Shown one piece after another: positions 35,001 to 41,697 of a stretch of DNA of 54,045 nt. Where the stretch lies: positions 1 to 54,045 of IMG/VR virus record IMGVR_UViG_3300032267_001096; one strand, written 5' to 3'. This DNA is from a virus. The translations under genes were made by a program, and so were the position numbers. Numbering within the stretch: position 1 is the first letter of the stretch; the number at the start of each line of letters is the position of its first letter. The notes beneath the pieces were generated by a model. It was not told where the DNA came from. It was given only the letters and a program-made list of their open reading frames with translations, and searched no databases.

Positions 35001-35693
35001 GACAGCTAATAATTCATCAAATCCAACTCCTGCGTCTTGAGCAGAAGTTCCTACTCGTTTGATAGCTTCAGCCAAATCAGCAGAACTAACCGCGAAAGAT
35101 GCGTCAACATTAGCTAATTTATTAACAATAACTGTAGAATCTAAAGCTGTTTTATTAAAACTGTTTATTGTAGCCGTTAAAGCTTCAACGCTACTAATAG
35201 TATCCAATCCACTTAGTCTAGTAAGAATAAGAGCGTCTCTTGTTCTTTTTAAAGTCTCTTCTACTCCTAAACCTTGACGAGCTAATTCTGTAGCTGCTGC
35301 AGCTACTTCATTAAAACCCTGTCCAGTGCTTTTAGCTATATCAAATAAATCGGCTCCAAATTTAGCTAGACCACTAGTTGTTGTATTTAAAATAACATTA
35401 ATATCAGTTAATGATTTTTGTACATTTACTGTAGTTTTAATTAATTCTACAAAAGCTTTCTCTACAGTATATATTACTCCTGCACTAGCTCCGAATGCAA
35501 TAACACGAGCATTTGATGCATCTAATGATTTTTGGAATTCATTTGCTGCACCAGTGATTCTACCAAGAGGTTGAGTAAAGGCCTTTTCATTCAATCCTTT
35601 GAATTTAAAATCTCTCGATAAGGCGCTCTGAATATCTCTTTCGAGTTGCCTTGTATCTGCACCTACTGAAATTGTAGCGGAAGTCCTAGCCAT
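29016..35693 (-). CDS. tail tape measure protein
   Basis: Determines tail length and probably channels DNA into the host. 2225 residues would correspond to a tail of roughly 330 nm at about 1.5 angstrom per residue. The N-terminal 400 residues resemble TP901-1-type tape measures (helical, with GASAGVIYTVEKAFVELIKT, ATELARQGLG and a GGAVIGNSLKTIF segment). Four motifs of the type GF[I/V]P[N/S][F/Y] lie at about residues 538, 618, 887 and 963. A glycine-rich hydrophobic segment lies near 1160-1185. Two copies of a block with DDIPAYLSKGEYVV...YGKDFLDSLNSGR lie near 1818-1855 and 2088-2121, typical of tape measure C-termini. SD-like AAGG precedes the ATG, with a GTGTAAT element 23 bases upstream. 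Confidence 0.93.
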   Translation of the reverse strand: MARTSATISVGADTRQLERDIQSALSRDFKFKGLNEKAFTQPLGRITGAANEFQKSLDASNARVIAFGASAGVIYTVEKAFVELIKTTVNVQKSLTDINVILNTTTSGLAKFGADLFDIAKSTGQGFNEVAAAATELARQGLGVEETLKRTRDALILTRLSGLDTISSVEALTATINSFNKTALDSTVIVNKLANVDASFAVSSADLAEAIKRVGTSAQDAGVGFDELLAVVTSVQQTTARGGAVIGNSLKTIFTRIERPEVLSQLQALGIGVRDLEGNTLPAIQILKQLSTTFDTLSDAQKSQVAETVGGVFQINILKAALGDLGKEYSIYQNALNTATSATDQALKRNQALNETLAALFNRTINNVAQLGATVGAGAFQPAIEGTLKNVNGLLEMINNQDTESVGSKIGQGILNGISSFISGPGVVLITAVLGKLLLNLGQFAAASVKTLLGINQAAESRLQLQNKINQVLTQEPTLLAAIASKQIGVLSVENKILQILKEQNAVRAQASSLSSSITGGLVRRGVSVKGGQVTTANSGFIPSYAMSEIYGALSGGYKPGKIKEMNISGVGKTVYNSAETVKKFPGLSQPAIMPPSQSKAGKNYQNQFSSIHGFNPYASSGFIPNFAKNSLQIAQSLFTEAKGQNIDAFIKSRGYKITPEVQKEVDAIKGGKMAAAKTGQSEVVVVPASEFGIVGVGGRRGSIDAQTAFSTLGYTKDSRSVKFEGIQARTLEDLKNSEIQDKNSFSTAINKLFVDPLARLANDIFGPLSPDPKFKSTLAANNRKTGINLFPPGTEGSIFEAAVNLGTKRGGALEKAFNQDSAQKPFDFEESSPPTNAFNSKFGFSPPVLRADAKRTITSEQAREIIDKAYRDATTRPLLPKPRTAASGFIPNFSALQQAVSREISAGVPSSRIRIGQNNKLMASSNPLGLGVYNTQDEPQGLNQGISRYSSISSAKKAGAALGFVPNFAAQNIQFEQSAVSGMAVKDISILSNEVAKDLAKISKRLKAQEIDLATAEKEAGIIAQSYQLTSQSTQKVKNLFTRVSTSSERFATYLSGLEKEAAGAFGVFGGGKARARLEQLTNQQGKFGEAARGSLDSVAQRRSMAAGRLQNAGLLASIAVPIVSQTLEQFAPQNKAVKFGATVASDTAAFAGTGAIFGPYGAAVGGLIGITIGLTKAFSQLKDKTEQYQKLTEQATSNLARFSEDVQAFLTNRETARGIRSGESKGNLEAASKARDEALSRIIASSDSDIGKSIVDAIASGSENELQKALGKASSALTSTKQIREFIDSVNTLKPENIKSAEKFSEVFKQFNVLTTRSGESLGALIAKNKDVMSSFDKLTEILINSKSALDDARNSSVTLTAKSPASKLAISDEELQKEIVRISTGRAQPFEVRRNRAISNIVESRSQIAIDNFSKNLNSFIDNLISSGEILPQTGKDLKDQITSVLKSPLDIGAKGAELEKIYKNLANASDALAVAEKRRLQTAFNLLQLEDRLIDLFNKDNNVRETGNKLLQQADFGSLVEDFLQTTGKQFRPNAVVGGAFNQGMAGVFGGTVDEEKRLKYTKQLGDALKETSASVVANGGKLTDEAFVQLQTAINDINTSAAMTQKSLIAMSSSISDTSLRQEALNTYKEKEAELTKTLGDNITKLNFAIEATVESLIAEAKFREGTAFSDEFKQARAAAREKAIRGGNYTPMDTLESFQDEFAYGTQDVMRDLNNTASDTARTIKSEFNNAFQSVIEGTQTVGDAFTTMALNISRRIQQLALEMSTNLIFNSVFSSVGGISDLFKSPLGRKNGGFIKGYATGGHVTGGSGVRDDIPAYLSKGEYVVKKAAVEKYGKDFLDSLNSGRTVKKADGGGFGVGSKIGDPNEWIKVNNWPIAMTSAGSEVLSERTDTGGAFSSDLLNDFYTTGATKYGLPTEGSYFFDPRLSPQAILDENNPMNQLRNEKVQRLLTFQNEVSNYDQYLADLAERNRQEKARVDQLNKQNRDAYNKQQDNAFWGSLLQAGTAVGGGLLSQYGIPALKQGFSSVFGGTSNQGWANWRGGDYSGGSMKFGPPNQANNYGLRGTVPTIRKGYAKGGSPYKDNVPALLMDGEYVVNKDTVNRYGKGFFDSLNSGRISKFADGGSVGNQNAGLNQSETQSSVSNTNNINITVNIDKSSSVETSTANNQSNDKITTDQDRRDELEKNRKLSDRIKSEVLKVLNTEQRPGGMLSSSKYTMKN

Positions 35694-35716
35694 GCCTTAT
35701 TCCTTTACTACAATAT

Positions 35717-35723
35717 ATTACAC
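35717..35723 (-). promoter_or_regulatory. GTGTAAT element upstream of tape measure gene
   Basis: On the minus strand TTTGTGTAATATATTG is followed by TAAAGGAATAAGGC and the ATG of the tape measure gene, 23 bases after the element. AAGG-type ribosome-binding sequences lie between, unlike the copies eight bases from a start codon. The upstream gene has already ended. Confidence 0.5.
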
Positions 35724-35745
35724 AAATATTAACTATTATAGTATA

Positions 35746-36744
35746 TTATATGCCATGTAATTTCATTAAATCTTGCATGCTTAAATTTCCACCACGTTTC
35801 TTAGCCTCTTCTATTAAGCTTATTCCACCTTCTTGTTTTACCCCTGCTTTTTCAAGGTCTTCTTTTGAAGCTCCAACAATTGATGTAGCCATTACTCCAT
35901 CATTTTTAGATACATTTTTAGATGTTTTATCTAATAATTCTTCTATATTTTTAGCACTTTCTAACCATTCAATTAATTTATCTGGATCTTCAAAATATTC
36001 ATCTGGTGGTTTATTCTTAGCATTTTCAAGTTGATTTTTGAAATATCTTGCGTAACCATATATATCAATTTGATACAAAGTTAAATATATTACTGGCTTG
36101 CCAAATAAATTATAAATATTATCTCCAGCTAAATTAAATAAACTTAAGAAGGTAGGAGAAAGAGCTATTTTTCGTAAATTTAATTCAGAAAAATTATCAG
36201 TTACTACATTATATATACCGATAATATCAGAAATATCTGTATTCTCTAAATCTTCAAATTCTTCATTAGAAAAAAAACTTGCATTTAAGTCTTTATCTTT
36301 AAATAAAGATATAAACATGCAATATTCATTTATTTTTTTATTAGCATAGTCTTCTGCAGTAAAACCAATTAAATCTCTCTTTTCTGATTTTAATTTTAAT
36401 AAATTTAATTCATTTTGATTTATTTGATTATTTATATTTTTTAAATCTTCATTTTTGAACATCTTAGACTTGTTCTTTTTTAGAGTCTTAATGTATGTCG
36501 TTATAGACTGTATTTCTTTATTGCGGTCTTCAGACCATAAATTTTCTTTTAATATATACTTTTCTTGCTCTTCTAACGAGGGAAGCTTTTGATTAATTGC
36601 TCTTTGGTAGATTTCTTCTTTTTTTAAGTTTATATTGCCAATGCTTAAGTTATCAAAATGATTTATATAAACTGGTTGTTTTTTATAATACGATTTTGAA
36701 TAACCATTTAAAATATCTGTTAATGTATTTGTATTCTTAAGCAC
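35746..36744 (-). CDS. putative tail assembly chaperone component
   Basis: 332 residues, largely helical, lying between the major tail protein and the tape measure, where lambda has gpG/gpGT. A region GKPVIYLTLYQIDIYGYARYFKN (about 214-236) is helical and aromatic. The C-terminal end (KRGGNLSMQDLMKLHGI) resembles chaperone C-termini. It begins at a GTG inside the end of the previous gene, in a different frame, with eight bases overlapping. The frame is shifted by +1 (or -2) relative to the previous gene, and an in-frame stop lies eight codons upstream of the GTG. A fused G-T type product is therefore conceivable over only a short window, but no classical slippery heptamer is seen. Confidence 0.5.
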   Translation of the reverse strand: MLKNTNTLTDILNGYSKSYYKKQPVYINHFDNLSIGNINLKKEEIYQRAINQKLPSLEEQEKYILKENLWSEDRNKEIQSITTYIKTLKKNKSKMFKNEDLKNINNQINQNELNLLKLKSEKRDLIGFTAEDYANKKINEYCMFISLFKDKDLNASFFSNEEFEDLENTDISDIIGIYNVVTDNFSELNLRKIALSPTFLSLFNLAGDNIYNLFGKPVIYLTLYQIDIYGYARYFKNQLENAKNKPPDEYFEDPDKLIEWLESAKNIEELLDKTSKNVSKNDGVMATSIVGASKEDLEKAGVKQEGGISLIEEAKKRGGNLSMQDLMKLHGI

Positions 36745-37489
36745 CGTTTTCTTTATTTTCTATTTCGAATAATTTTTCGAATTCTTCTACAGTAGAAGCT
36801 CTTCCCATATACCAAAAACTAACAAATAGAACTAACTTTTTGATTAATTTTTCAAAAAAACTATCAGTCATTTCCTCTAATTTATCATATACCATAATTC
36901 TATCTTCAAAAGATCCTTCTCCGAATATAGGAATTAGATTTCCATTTTCGTCTTCTTGGTGACTCAAATTTAATACCCACCACATGATAGTCTTATTTCT
37001 AGCTCTATTTTCTGCTGTTTGATCAAATAAACTAGCTTGTGCAAATTCATAATCTTGAATTTTTTCTCTTATTTCGGTAATTTGTTTTATTAAAACTTTG
37101 TATTCAGCATTTTCTTCTTCAGAACGATCCTTGTCTTCTTTTAAAGAAATCTTTTGAAAATCATTTTGAAGTTCAAATATTTTCATATAAAGTTTAGTAT
37201 ACTCTTCTTTATCGATTTCACTAAATACCCCACCATCATTAGTAAATCTTTTTGATAAAAGCGCTCTAGTCAATAGGCCAGCTTTAATCCCTTCAGATAA
37301 TCTGACTCCATAAAATAATTCAGCTTCATCAAATAACAGTCTTGTTGGTTTTTTAATAACAATTTTTTGAGGTATTTGTTTTTTTACAGTTTTCGTAACT
37401 GATATCTCTTCGCCACTTTCATTCTTTTCGCTTATAGTTTCTTTGAGTTCTATTTCTTTATTTAGTGTGAATTCGTATAATTTTTTCAT
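36737..37489 (-). CDS. putative tail assembly chaperone, G-like
   Basis: 250 residues, helical and Glu/Lys-rich. It follows two small genes and precedes the tape measure, the canonical place for the tail chaperone. FDEAELFYGVRLSEGIKAGLLTRALLSKRF (about 53-82) is a helix pair with a run of conserved-looking leucines. I have no direct family motif, so the call rests on position and helical character. AAGGAAAC precedes the ATG, and the start overlaps the preceding stop by four bases, so the chaperone genes are translated in series. Confidence 0.5.
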   Translation of the reverse strand: MKKLYEFTLNKEIELKETISEKNESGEEISVTKTVKKQIPQKIVIKKPTRLLFDEAELFYGVRLSEGIKAGLLTRALLSKRFTNDGGVFSEIDKEEYTKLYMKIFELQNDFQKISLKEDKDRSEEENAEYKVLIKQITEIREKIQDYEFAQASLFDQTAENRARNKTIMWWVLNLSHQEDENGNLIPIFGEGSFEDRIMVYDKLEEMTDSFFEKLIKKLVLFVSFWYMGRASTVEEFEKLFEIENKENGA

Positions 37490-37755
37490 ATAGTTTCCTT
37501 ATTTTCTATTTTTTCTAAAAAACTTTTAATCTTTTTATAACTAGCAGGGCCACCTATAGTTTTAATAAATTTGTTCTTTTTGTTCTCATCCCAGCATTGA
37601 TAATTTTTAACAAAATTGGGATTTGAGAATATTTTTAATGTAGGATTTAAAATGCCAAAATCATTTTTTAATGATCTTTGTATGGATTGAAGATTCAAAT
37701 TACTTTCAATAATTTGTTCCGCAGAGAAAACAAAGCTTAATTTTGTGGGTTTCAT
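37486..37755 (-). CDS. hypothetical small tail-region protein
   Basis: 89 residues, basic, with NYQCWDENKKNKFIKTIGGPASYKKIKSF in the centre and C-terminus. Both ends overlap the neighbouring genes by four bases. Unrecognised. Possible chaperone partner by position only. Confidence 0.55.
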   Translation of the reverse strand: MKPTKLSFVFSAEQIIESNLNLQSIQRSLKNDFGILNPTLKIFSNPNFVKNYQCWDENKKNKFIKTIGGPASYKKIKSFLEKIENKETI

Positions 37756-37979
37756 TTTAATGTGATATTTAATTTACTAAAATTTTCTTCTAGTTCTCTT
37801 AGTGCGTCGTTAGCATTATCAAGAACTCTTTTCCTAATTTTTTGATAAGTTTCATCAGGTATATTATACCCAGAATCAGATAGATCTTCAAGAATAAAAA
37901 AGAAATTCTTATATATACTTGTAATTTTCCTCTTTATCTGAAAAAGAGTCATGTCTTTAATAGCCTGATCTGAATCCAT
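37752..37979 (-). CDS. hypothetical small helical protein
   Basis: 75 residues, helical, starting MDSDQAIKDMTLFQIKRK. A GTG at 37997 would add six residues, but the ATG at 37979 has AAAGGA five bases before it and is much better placed. It is the first gene downstream of the terminator that ends the major tail protein transcript. A GTGTAAA element is located 34 bases upstream of the ATG, so it may start a new transcript through the chaperone and tape measure genes. Confidence 0.6.
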   Translation of the reverse strand: MDSDQAIKDMTLFQIKRKITSIYKNFFFILEDLSDSGYNIPDETYQKIRKRVLDNANDALRELEENFSKLNITLK

Positions 37980-38013
37980 AAAATTCCTTTGTATCACCTT
38001 TTACCTACTAGGA

Positions 38014-38020
38014 TTTACAC
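38014..38020 (-). promoter_or_regulatory. GTGTAAA element after terminator
   Basis: Minus-strand TTTTTTTGTGTAAATCC directly follows the T-tract of the terminator. It lies 34 bases before the ATG of the first chaperone-region gene, with an AAAGGA ribosome site between. A weaker copy (last base A). Its juxtaposition with a terminator suggests that transcription restarts here. Confidence 0.45.
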
Positions 38021-38053
38021 AAAAAAATAACCCCCGAGAACGGGGGTTATTTT
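38021..38053 (-). terminator. rho-independent terminator behind major tail protein gene
   Basis: A 13-bp perfect stem with CCCCCG/CGGGGG at its tip and a 4-base loop, flanked by a run of seven T on the minus strand. The GC-rich core stands out in this AT-rich genome. Read leftward it terminates the major tail protein transcript. It would also work weakly rightward but nothing lies in that orientation. Confidence 0.93.
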
Positions 38054-38075
38054 AATTTAATAATTTAATTATTTA

Positions 38076-39191
38076 TTAATATATGCCGCTGATAAACAAT
38101 CCGTTAACTGTATCTTGTGGTCCACCAACTTGTGAACTAAAGTTTAATGTAACGGATTTGTTTGAGCCGATATCAGAACTAAATTCTTGACTATCTAATT
38201 TAGCTCTTCTTAAATCAAATTGAGCGACTGTTACGCTTGAATTTAGTGGGCTTTTGATAGTAATAATTGGATTATAGAATGTTGTACTATCATTAACTAC
38301 TAGACTTTGTAATGTTCCAGTTGTGATATCTGTTACTTGTGCGTCTACGCTCAAATTAACAGTAAGTGGGAAGTCGATTTCACGAGCAAATGCGAATTTA
38401 CTTCCTAATTTTTCAATTGGAGTACGAGCCAAGTCAAAGTTTAATGTGTAGCTTTGAATGTTAAATGTTGAACTATCTGCTCCTGGAGTTGTTGGCAAGC
38501 TTAGAGTAATGTCTCCTGGGCGAAGAGCACTAATTCCAGTTGCATTTGTTCCAGTAGCACTATATTGAGCAGCAACATCTAGAGCGTAGTACTTGTCGGT
38601 GACAGCTGTTCCAAGACTAGGATCGATAGCTGGAATATAATTTCCAGTTGTTCCTTGTTGGAATGTCATATTTAAACCTTCAACATTAATTGTTGTGGTT
38701 GGGAAATTGCCAACGCTAGCTTCGGTTGAGTAAGAAGTCATGAAGCCGTTTCCAACTCCAATTACTCCGATGGTTGAACCTGTAGCTGTATTTCCAACTG
38801 CATCTGTTCCTTCTGGAGTTGTTTTGATAAAATAATTTTTCTCGTCTTGAGTCTTATTTAAAATTCCAGATATAGCAGAAACTGCTGCTGTTGAACCAGC
38901 TGTTGATACGGTGAGTCCTAAATCGTTTTCATTAGCTAAATTAGCTAGGATGTAACTAAAATCAAGAGCTACAGTTGGTGATGTTAAAATAACACGATCA
39001 ATTGCTGCCAATTGACCAAATTGATTAACATCTGTGCGGTCTACTGTAAAGCTATAATTAGCTGTTTGTACTCTTTGAAGTTGTTGAACTAGGTTATTTC
39101 CACTATTTCCTAAACTAAAGTGGTTTCCTGTTGCTGGGGAAGGTCCAACATAAAGTGCTTCTGATTGATAAATTATTCTATTTCTTGCCAT
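38076..39191 (-). CDS. major tail (tube) protein
   Basis: 371 residues, beta-rich, Ser/Thr/Asn-rich, with no cysteine-rich or helical part. It lies just upstream of the chaperone genes and the tape measure, and is the only gene in the window bounded by its own upstream element and a strong terminator, as expected for the most abundant tail protein. Composition is visibly less AT-rich and more regular in codon choice than neighbours, suggesting selection for high expression. The C-terminal half contains the TLNFDLARTPIEKLGSKF...SVDAQVTD block shared with the 20087-20887 product. GGAG lies eight bases before the ATG. A major capsid protein is the alternative, but the position relative to the tape measure favours a tail protein. 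Confidence 0.82.
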   Translation of the reverse strand: MARNRIIYQSEALYVGPSPATGNHFSLGNSGNNLVQQLQRVQTANYSFTVDRTDVNQFGQLAAIDRVILTSPTVALDFSYILANLANENDLGLTVSTAGSTAAVSAISGILNKTQDEKNYFIKTTPEGTDAVGNTATGSTIGVIGVGNGFMTSYSTEASVGNFPTTTINVEGLNMTFQQGTTGNYIPAIDPSLGTAVTDKYYALDVAAQYSATGTNATGISALRPGDITLSLPTTPGADSSTFNIQSYTLNFDLARTPIEKLGSKFAFAREIDFPLTVNLSVDAQVTDITTGTLQSLVVNDSTTFYNPIITIKSPLNSSVTVAQFDLRRAKLDSQEFSSDIGSNKSVTLNFSSQVGGPQDTVNGLFISGIY

Positions 39192-39215
39192 TTGATTTGT
39201 TCTCCATTTTCTGTT

Positions 39216-39223
39216 ATTACACC
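39216..39223 (-). promoter_or_regulatory. GGTGTAAT element upstream of major tail protein
   Basis: Minus-strand AAAAAATAGGTGTAAT lies 24 bases before the ATG of the major tail protein gene, with GGAG between as the ribosome site. It is intergenic. The same sequence precedes at least nine other leftward genes. Confidence 0.58.
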
Positions 39224-39248
39224 TATTTTTTAACTTTTTTTCTAATTT

Positions 39249-40112
39249 TTATTGATTTGGATATCTATTTTTACCTAACTCAAAATCAACAAAAGCTGAA
39301 TATACGTTACGATTTAGGCTGTTTGTAGCATTTAATAATTTAGTATCAGTTTTAGTAACATTAACTTCGTTAATATATACATATTCACTATCTACTACTT
39401 TATTTTTTGTTGAATTAATATAATTAAATGAACTACCAGTTACAGACCCTAAAGAATTAAAGGGCATTTCATTTGGATATATTAATGGTATTAATTGGCG
39501 ACTTGTATCTCTCATTATACTTGTAACAGCATCTAAGTTGAATACGCTATCTGCTAATATTACTGCTCTTACAAAACTAATGGTTTGATCAAAGCCACCG
39601 AAAGCTAAAGGTTTATTTTTACCACCCTGATATTTTAAATATATAACAGGATAGGTTTCTGCTCCTATAGGTAAACCTGTAGGATTTTGATATGTTTTAG
39701 GATTTATTTGATATTGAGTTTCAAATAATAAACTTTCTTCAGTTTTACTAGTTAAATATATATTAAAATCTTTAACAGCATAATTTCCACTTAAAGCTGT
39801 AGTAGGATCAGATATTGGTGAAGTAAAATATAATTGACCATTTGCAGCATCAATTCCGCTTAATGTTCCTTGGCCTGGAACAGTGAAAACTCCGTTTACA
39901 TAAACTCCGCTTATAATATTTGCTCCAGTTATAGAACTATCAATTACCATTTGTTTGAATGGAGCGCCATAAGTATAATATCCATAATACATATTAGGAA
40001 GTGGATAAAATGTACTTTGATAATTTGCATAAGCTTCACCTTTTGTCATTATTTTATTATCTAACCAAAGTAAAATACTGGTCATTATAATATTATCAAA
40101 TTGTGGTAGCAT
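39249..40112 (-). CDS. putative tail terminator/neck protein
   Basis: 287 residues. A Tyr-rich N-terminal segment (PLPNMYYGYYTYGAPFKQMVIDSS) is followed by beta strands (SGVYVNGVFTVPGQGTLSG, a GQLYFTSP turn). The second half has helix-plus-strand character (FVRAVILADSVFNLDAVTSIMRDTSRQLIPLI). It lies immediately upstream of the major tail protein in the place occupied by tail terminator or completion proteins in lambda-like phages. No family motif is decisive. Its ATG lies one base after the stop of the 196-residue gene, with AGGAG about 10 bases before it. Confidence 0.45.
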   Translation of the reverse strand: MLPQFDNIIMTSILLWLDNKIMTKGEAYANYQSTFYPLPNMYYGYYTYGAPFKQMVIDSSITGANIISGVYVNGVFTVPGQGTLSGIDAANGQLYFTSPISDPTTALSGNYAVKDFNIYLTSKTEESLLFETQYQINPKTYQNPTGLPIGAETYPVIYLKYQGGKNKPLAFGGFDQTISFVRAVILADSVFNLDAVTSIMRDTSRQLIPLIYPNEMPFNSLGSVTGSSFNYINSTKNKVVDSEYVYINEVNVTKTDTKLLNATNSLNRNVYSAFVDFELGKNRYPNQ

Positions 40113-40113
40113 G

Positions 40114-40704
40114 TTATCTTAAACTCCTTATAAAATTCTGATATAATTCAGACATATATTTTACTGGTTTATAAGTTATACTTCTAACTTTATTTTTTGA
40201 TTGAATAGCTTTTCCAGATCTACTATTGGGAAATAATAATCCATAAACATAATATCCAAATCCAGGGATACCATCTTCTACTCCTTTAACCCAGCTTCTA
40301 CCACCTTCAAAAGGTAATGGAGTTTTAGTTTTAATTTCGTCTGGAGATGGAGTGAAAACATTAAATTTTAATTGAAGATTTCTCGTGTCAAATGTTGATT
40401 TTTTATCTAAAAAAGTATTTTGTTTTACTAAATCTTTTAGATCGTCTATAGGTTTTGATTCTGCTTCAAATCCAATAAATGCGAATAAATTTTCAACTCC
40501 ATTTAAAGTACGACTTAAATTTTCTCCTTCTGGACCCTGAGAAAGTTCTTGAGAAACTGGATGTTGATCGATTTGTTCAATGTAATCATTAAGATTTTCA
40601 TTTAAAATTTGTTTGGCTAAATTTGTAGCTTCTTTCTTGAGAGAAGATTGATATGCTTCGCTTAATTCTGATTTAATCTTATTAAAATTAATTTTAGTTG
40701 CCAT
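40114..40704 (-). CDS. putative neck or head-tail joining protein
   Basis: 196 residues. The helical N-terminus (KIKSELSEAYQSSLKKEATNLAKQIL) leads into a Pro/Gly-rich and then basic C-terminal part (GRSWVKGVEDGIPGFGYYVYGLLFPNSRSGKAIQS). The helical start plus basic end resembles HK97 gp10-type connector-completion proteins, by general character only. The ATG shares one base with the preceding stop (TAATG). Confidence 0.42.
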   Translation of the reverse strand: MATKINFNKIKSELSEAYQSSLKKEATNLAKQILNENLNDYIEQIDQHPVSQELSQGPEGENLSRTLNGVENLFAFIGFEAESKPIDDLKDLVKQNTFLDKKSTFDTRNLQLKFNVFTPSPDEIKTKTPLPFEGGRSWVKGVEDGIPGFGYYVYGLLFPNSRSGKAIQSKNKVRSITYKPVKYMSELYQNFIRSLR

Positions 40705-41144
40705 TATTTTGTTTGTTCTAATCCATAGACATAATATGAATTAGTTAAATATTTTTTAACTATATCTTCTGTTATTACGTTCCATGTTTTTCCATCAAAT
40801 TCAAGTTTTATAGTTTTACCGTTATTCATAAAATCTCTTGCATCTCGTCTGACTTTCAAAGTAACGTCGCCACGAGCAAATACTAATTTTAAATCATTAT
40901 TTACAGCATCAATATCCCTTGAATTATTATAATATATTCTTCCGTTAAAAGTTCCAGTAACAGGTTGATATGTATAATTTACTGCATCTGATGCTTGGCC
41001 ATAACCATACATAGGAACACTATCTAATTGTTGAATAATTTTTATTGGTTCTTTATGAACTACGAAAGGCCTTGAAAAATAAGTAAAAAAATTATCGTAT
41101 TCTTGAGCAAATCCATCAACTATTGAGGAGTCTATATAGCTCAT
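40704..41144 (-). CDS. putative head-tail stopper/adaptor protein
   Basis: 146 residues with alternating strand pattern (TGTFNGRIYYNN, GDVTLKVRRDARDFM, TIKLEFDGKTWNVITED) and an N-terminal helix. Stopper proteins of siphoviruses are small beta-barrel proteins of this size located between connector and tail genes. Position supports it, but no specific motif is known to me. It starts five bases after the stop of the upstream gene. Confidence 0.42.
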   Translation of the reverse strand: MSYIDSSIVDGFAQEYDNFFTYFSRPFVVHKEPIKIIQQLDSVPMYGYGQASDAVNYTYQPVTGTFNGRIYYNNSRDIDAVNNDLKLVFARGDVTLKVRRDARDFMNNGKTIKLEFDGKTWNVITEDIVKKYLTNSYYVYGLEQTK

Positions 41145-41149
41145 AATTA

Positions 41150-41659
41150 TTATCCATTATAACTGGTTCTTATATTATATAATGCATCTCTATAAAAATA
41201 ATTATAACTTCCAGCAATTGTATCATCTCCAGCAACTTGTAAAGGACTAACTTCATTAAGTCCGTACTTATCAACTAAATCTTTTAATTCTTTATATTCT
41301 TGTTGTCTTATTTGATAGAAATTTCTTAAAACTTCATTTTTGTTTAATTTTTGGACGCTAGCAATATCATCTTTGATTACAGTATAATCATTAATCGCTA
41401 AACTTCCAGTACTTTTAATTTTAAGGTCAAAAAAGTATACAGAATACATTTTCTTAAAAATATACTTCTCAATATCAGAAAGATTAGGGGATATTTCATA
41501 TGTTTGATCATTTATAGAATAAGATTTGTTTATCATATTGCTCAAGCCACCTATATTTCTTCTTACCCAAGCAGCAATAGCTGCTATACTAAAATCAGAA
41601 GGTTCGCCCATTTCTTCGTATATTTCTTGTGCAATAGATGCAACTGTATTTATTATCAT
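41150..41659 (-). CDS. putative head-tail connector protein
   Basis: About 169 residues beginning MIINTVASIAQEIYEEMGEPSDFSIAAIAAWVRRNIG. A helix pair at the N-terminus followed by an acidic helical C-terminal half resembles gp6/gp15-type adaptor proteins that bridge portal and tail. A TTG nine bases upstream is also open, but it abuts the GTGTAAT element and the ATG is preferred, nine bases after it. This is the first gene of the neck group. The large YadA-like fibre gene lies directly upstream of it. Confidence 0.5.
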   Translation of the reverse strand: MIINTVASIAQEIYEEMGEPSDFSIAAIAAWVRRNIGGLSNMINKSYSINDQTYEISPNLSDIEKYIFKKMYSVYFFDLKIKSTGSLAINDYTVIKDDIASVQKLNKNEVLRNFYQIRQQEYKELKDLVDKYGLNEVSPLQVAGDDTIAGSYNYFYRDALYNIRTSYNG

Positions 41660-41668
41660 ATAATACAA

Positions 41669-41676
41669 ATTACACC
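41669..41676 (-). promoter_or_regulatory. GGTGTAAT element, 9 bases before ATG
   Basis: Minus-strand CAGGTGTAAT is followed by TTGTATTAT and the ATG of the connector-like gene. It is intergenic, between the fibre gene stop at 41698 and this ATG. Confidence 0.57.
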
Positions 41677-41697
41677 TGAGAATATTTTTTTTATCTA

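Noticed and set aside
30043-35574. Several long open frames on the plus strand opposite the tape measure
   Set aside because: Shadow frames of the tape measure gene; low-complexity Ser/Leu/Phe translations and no start context.
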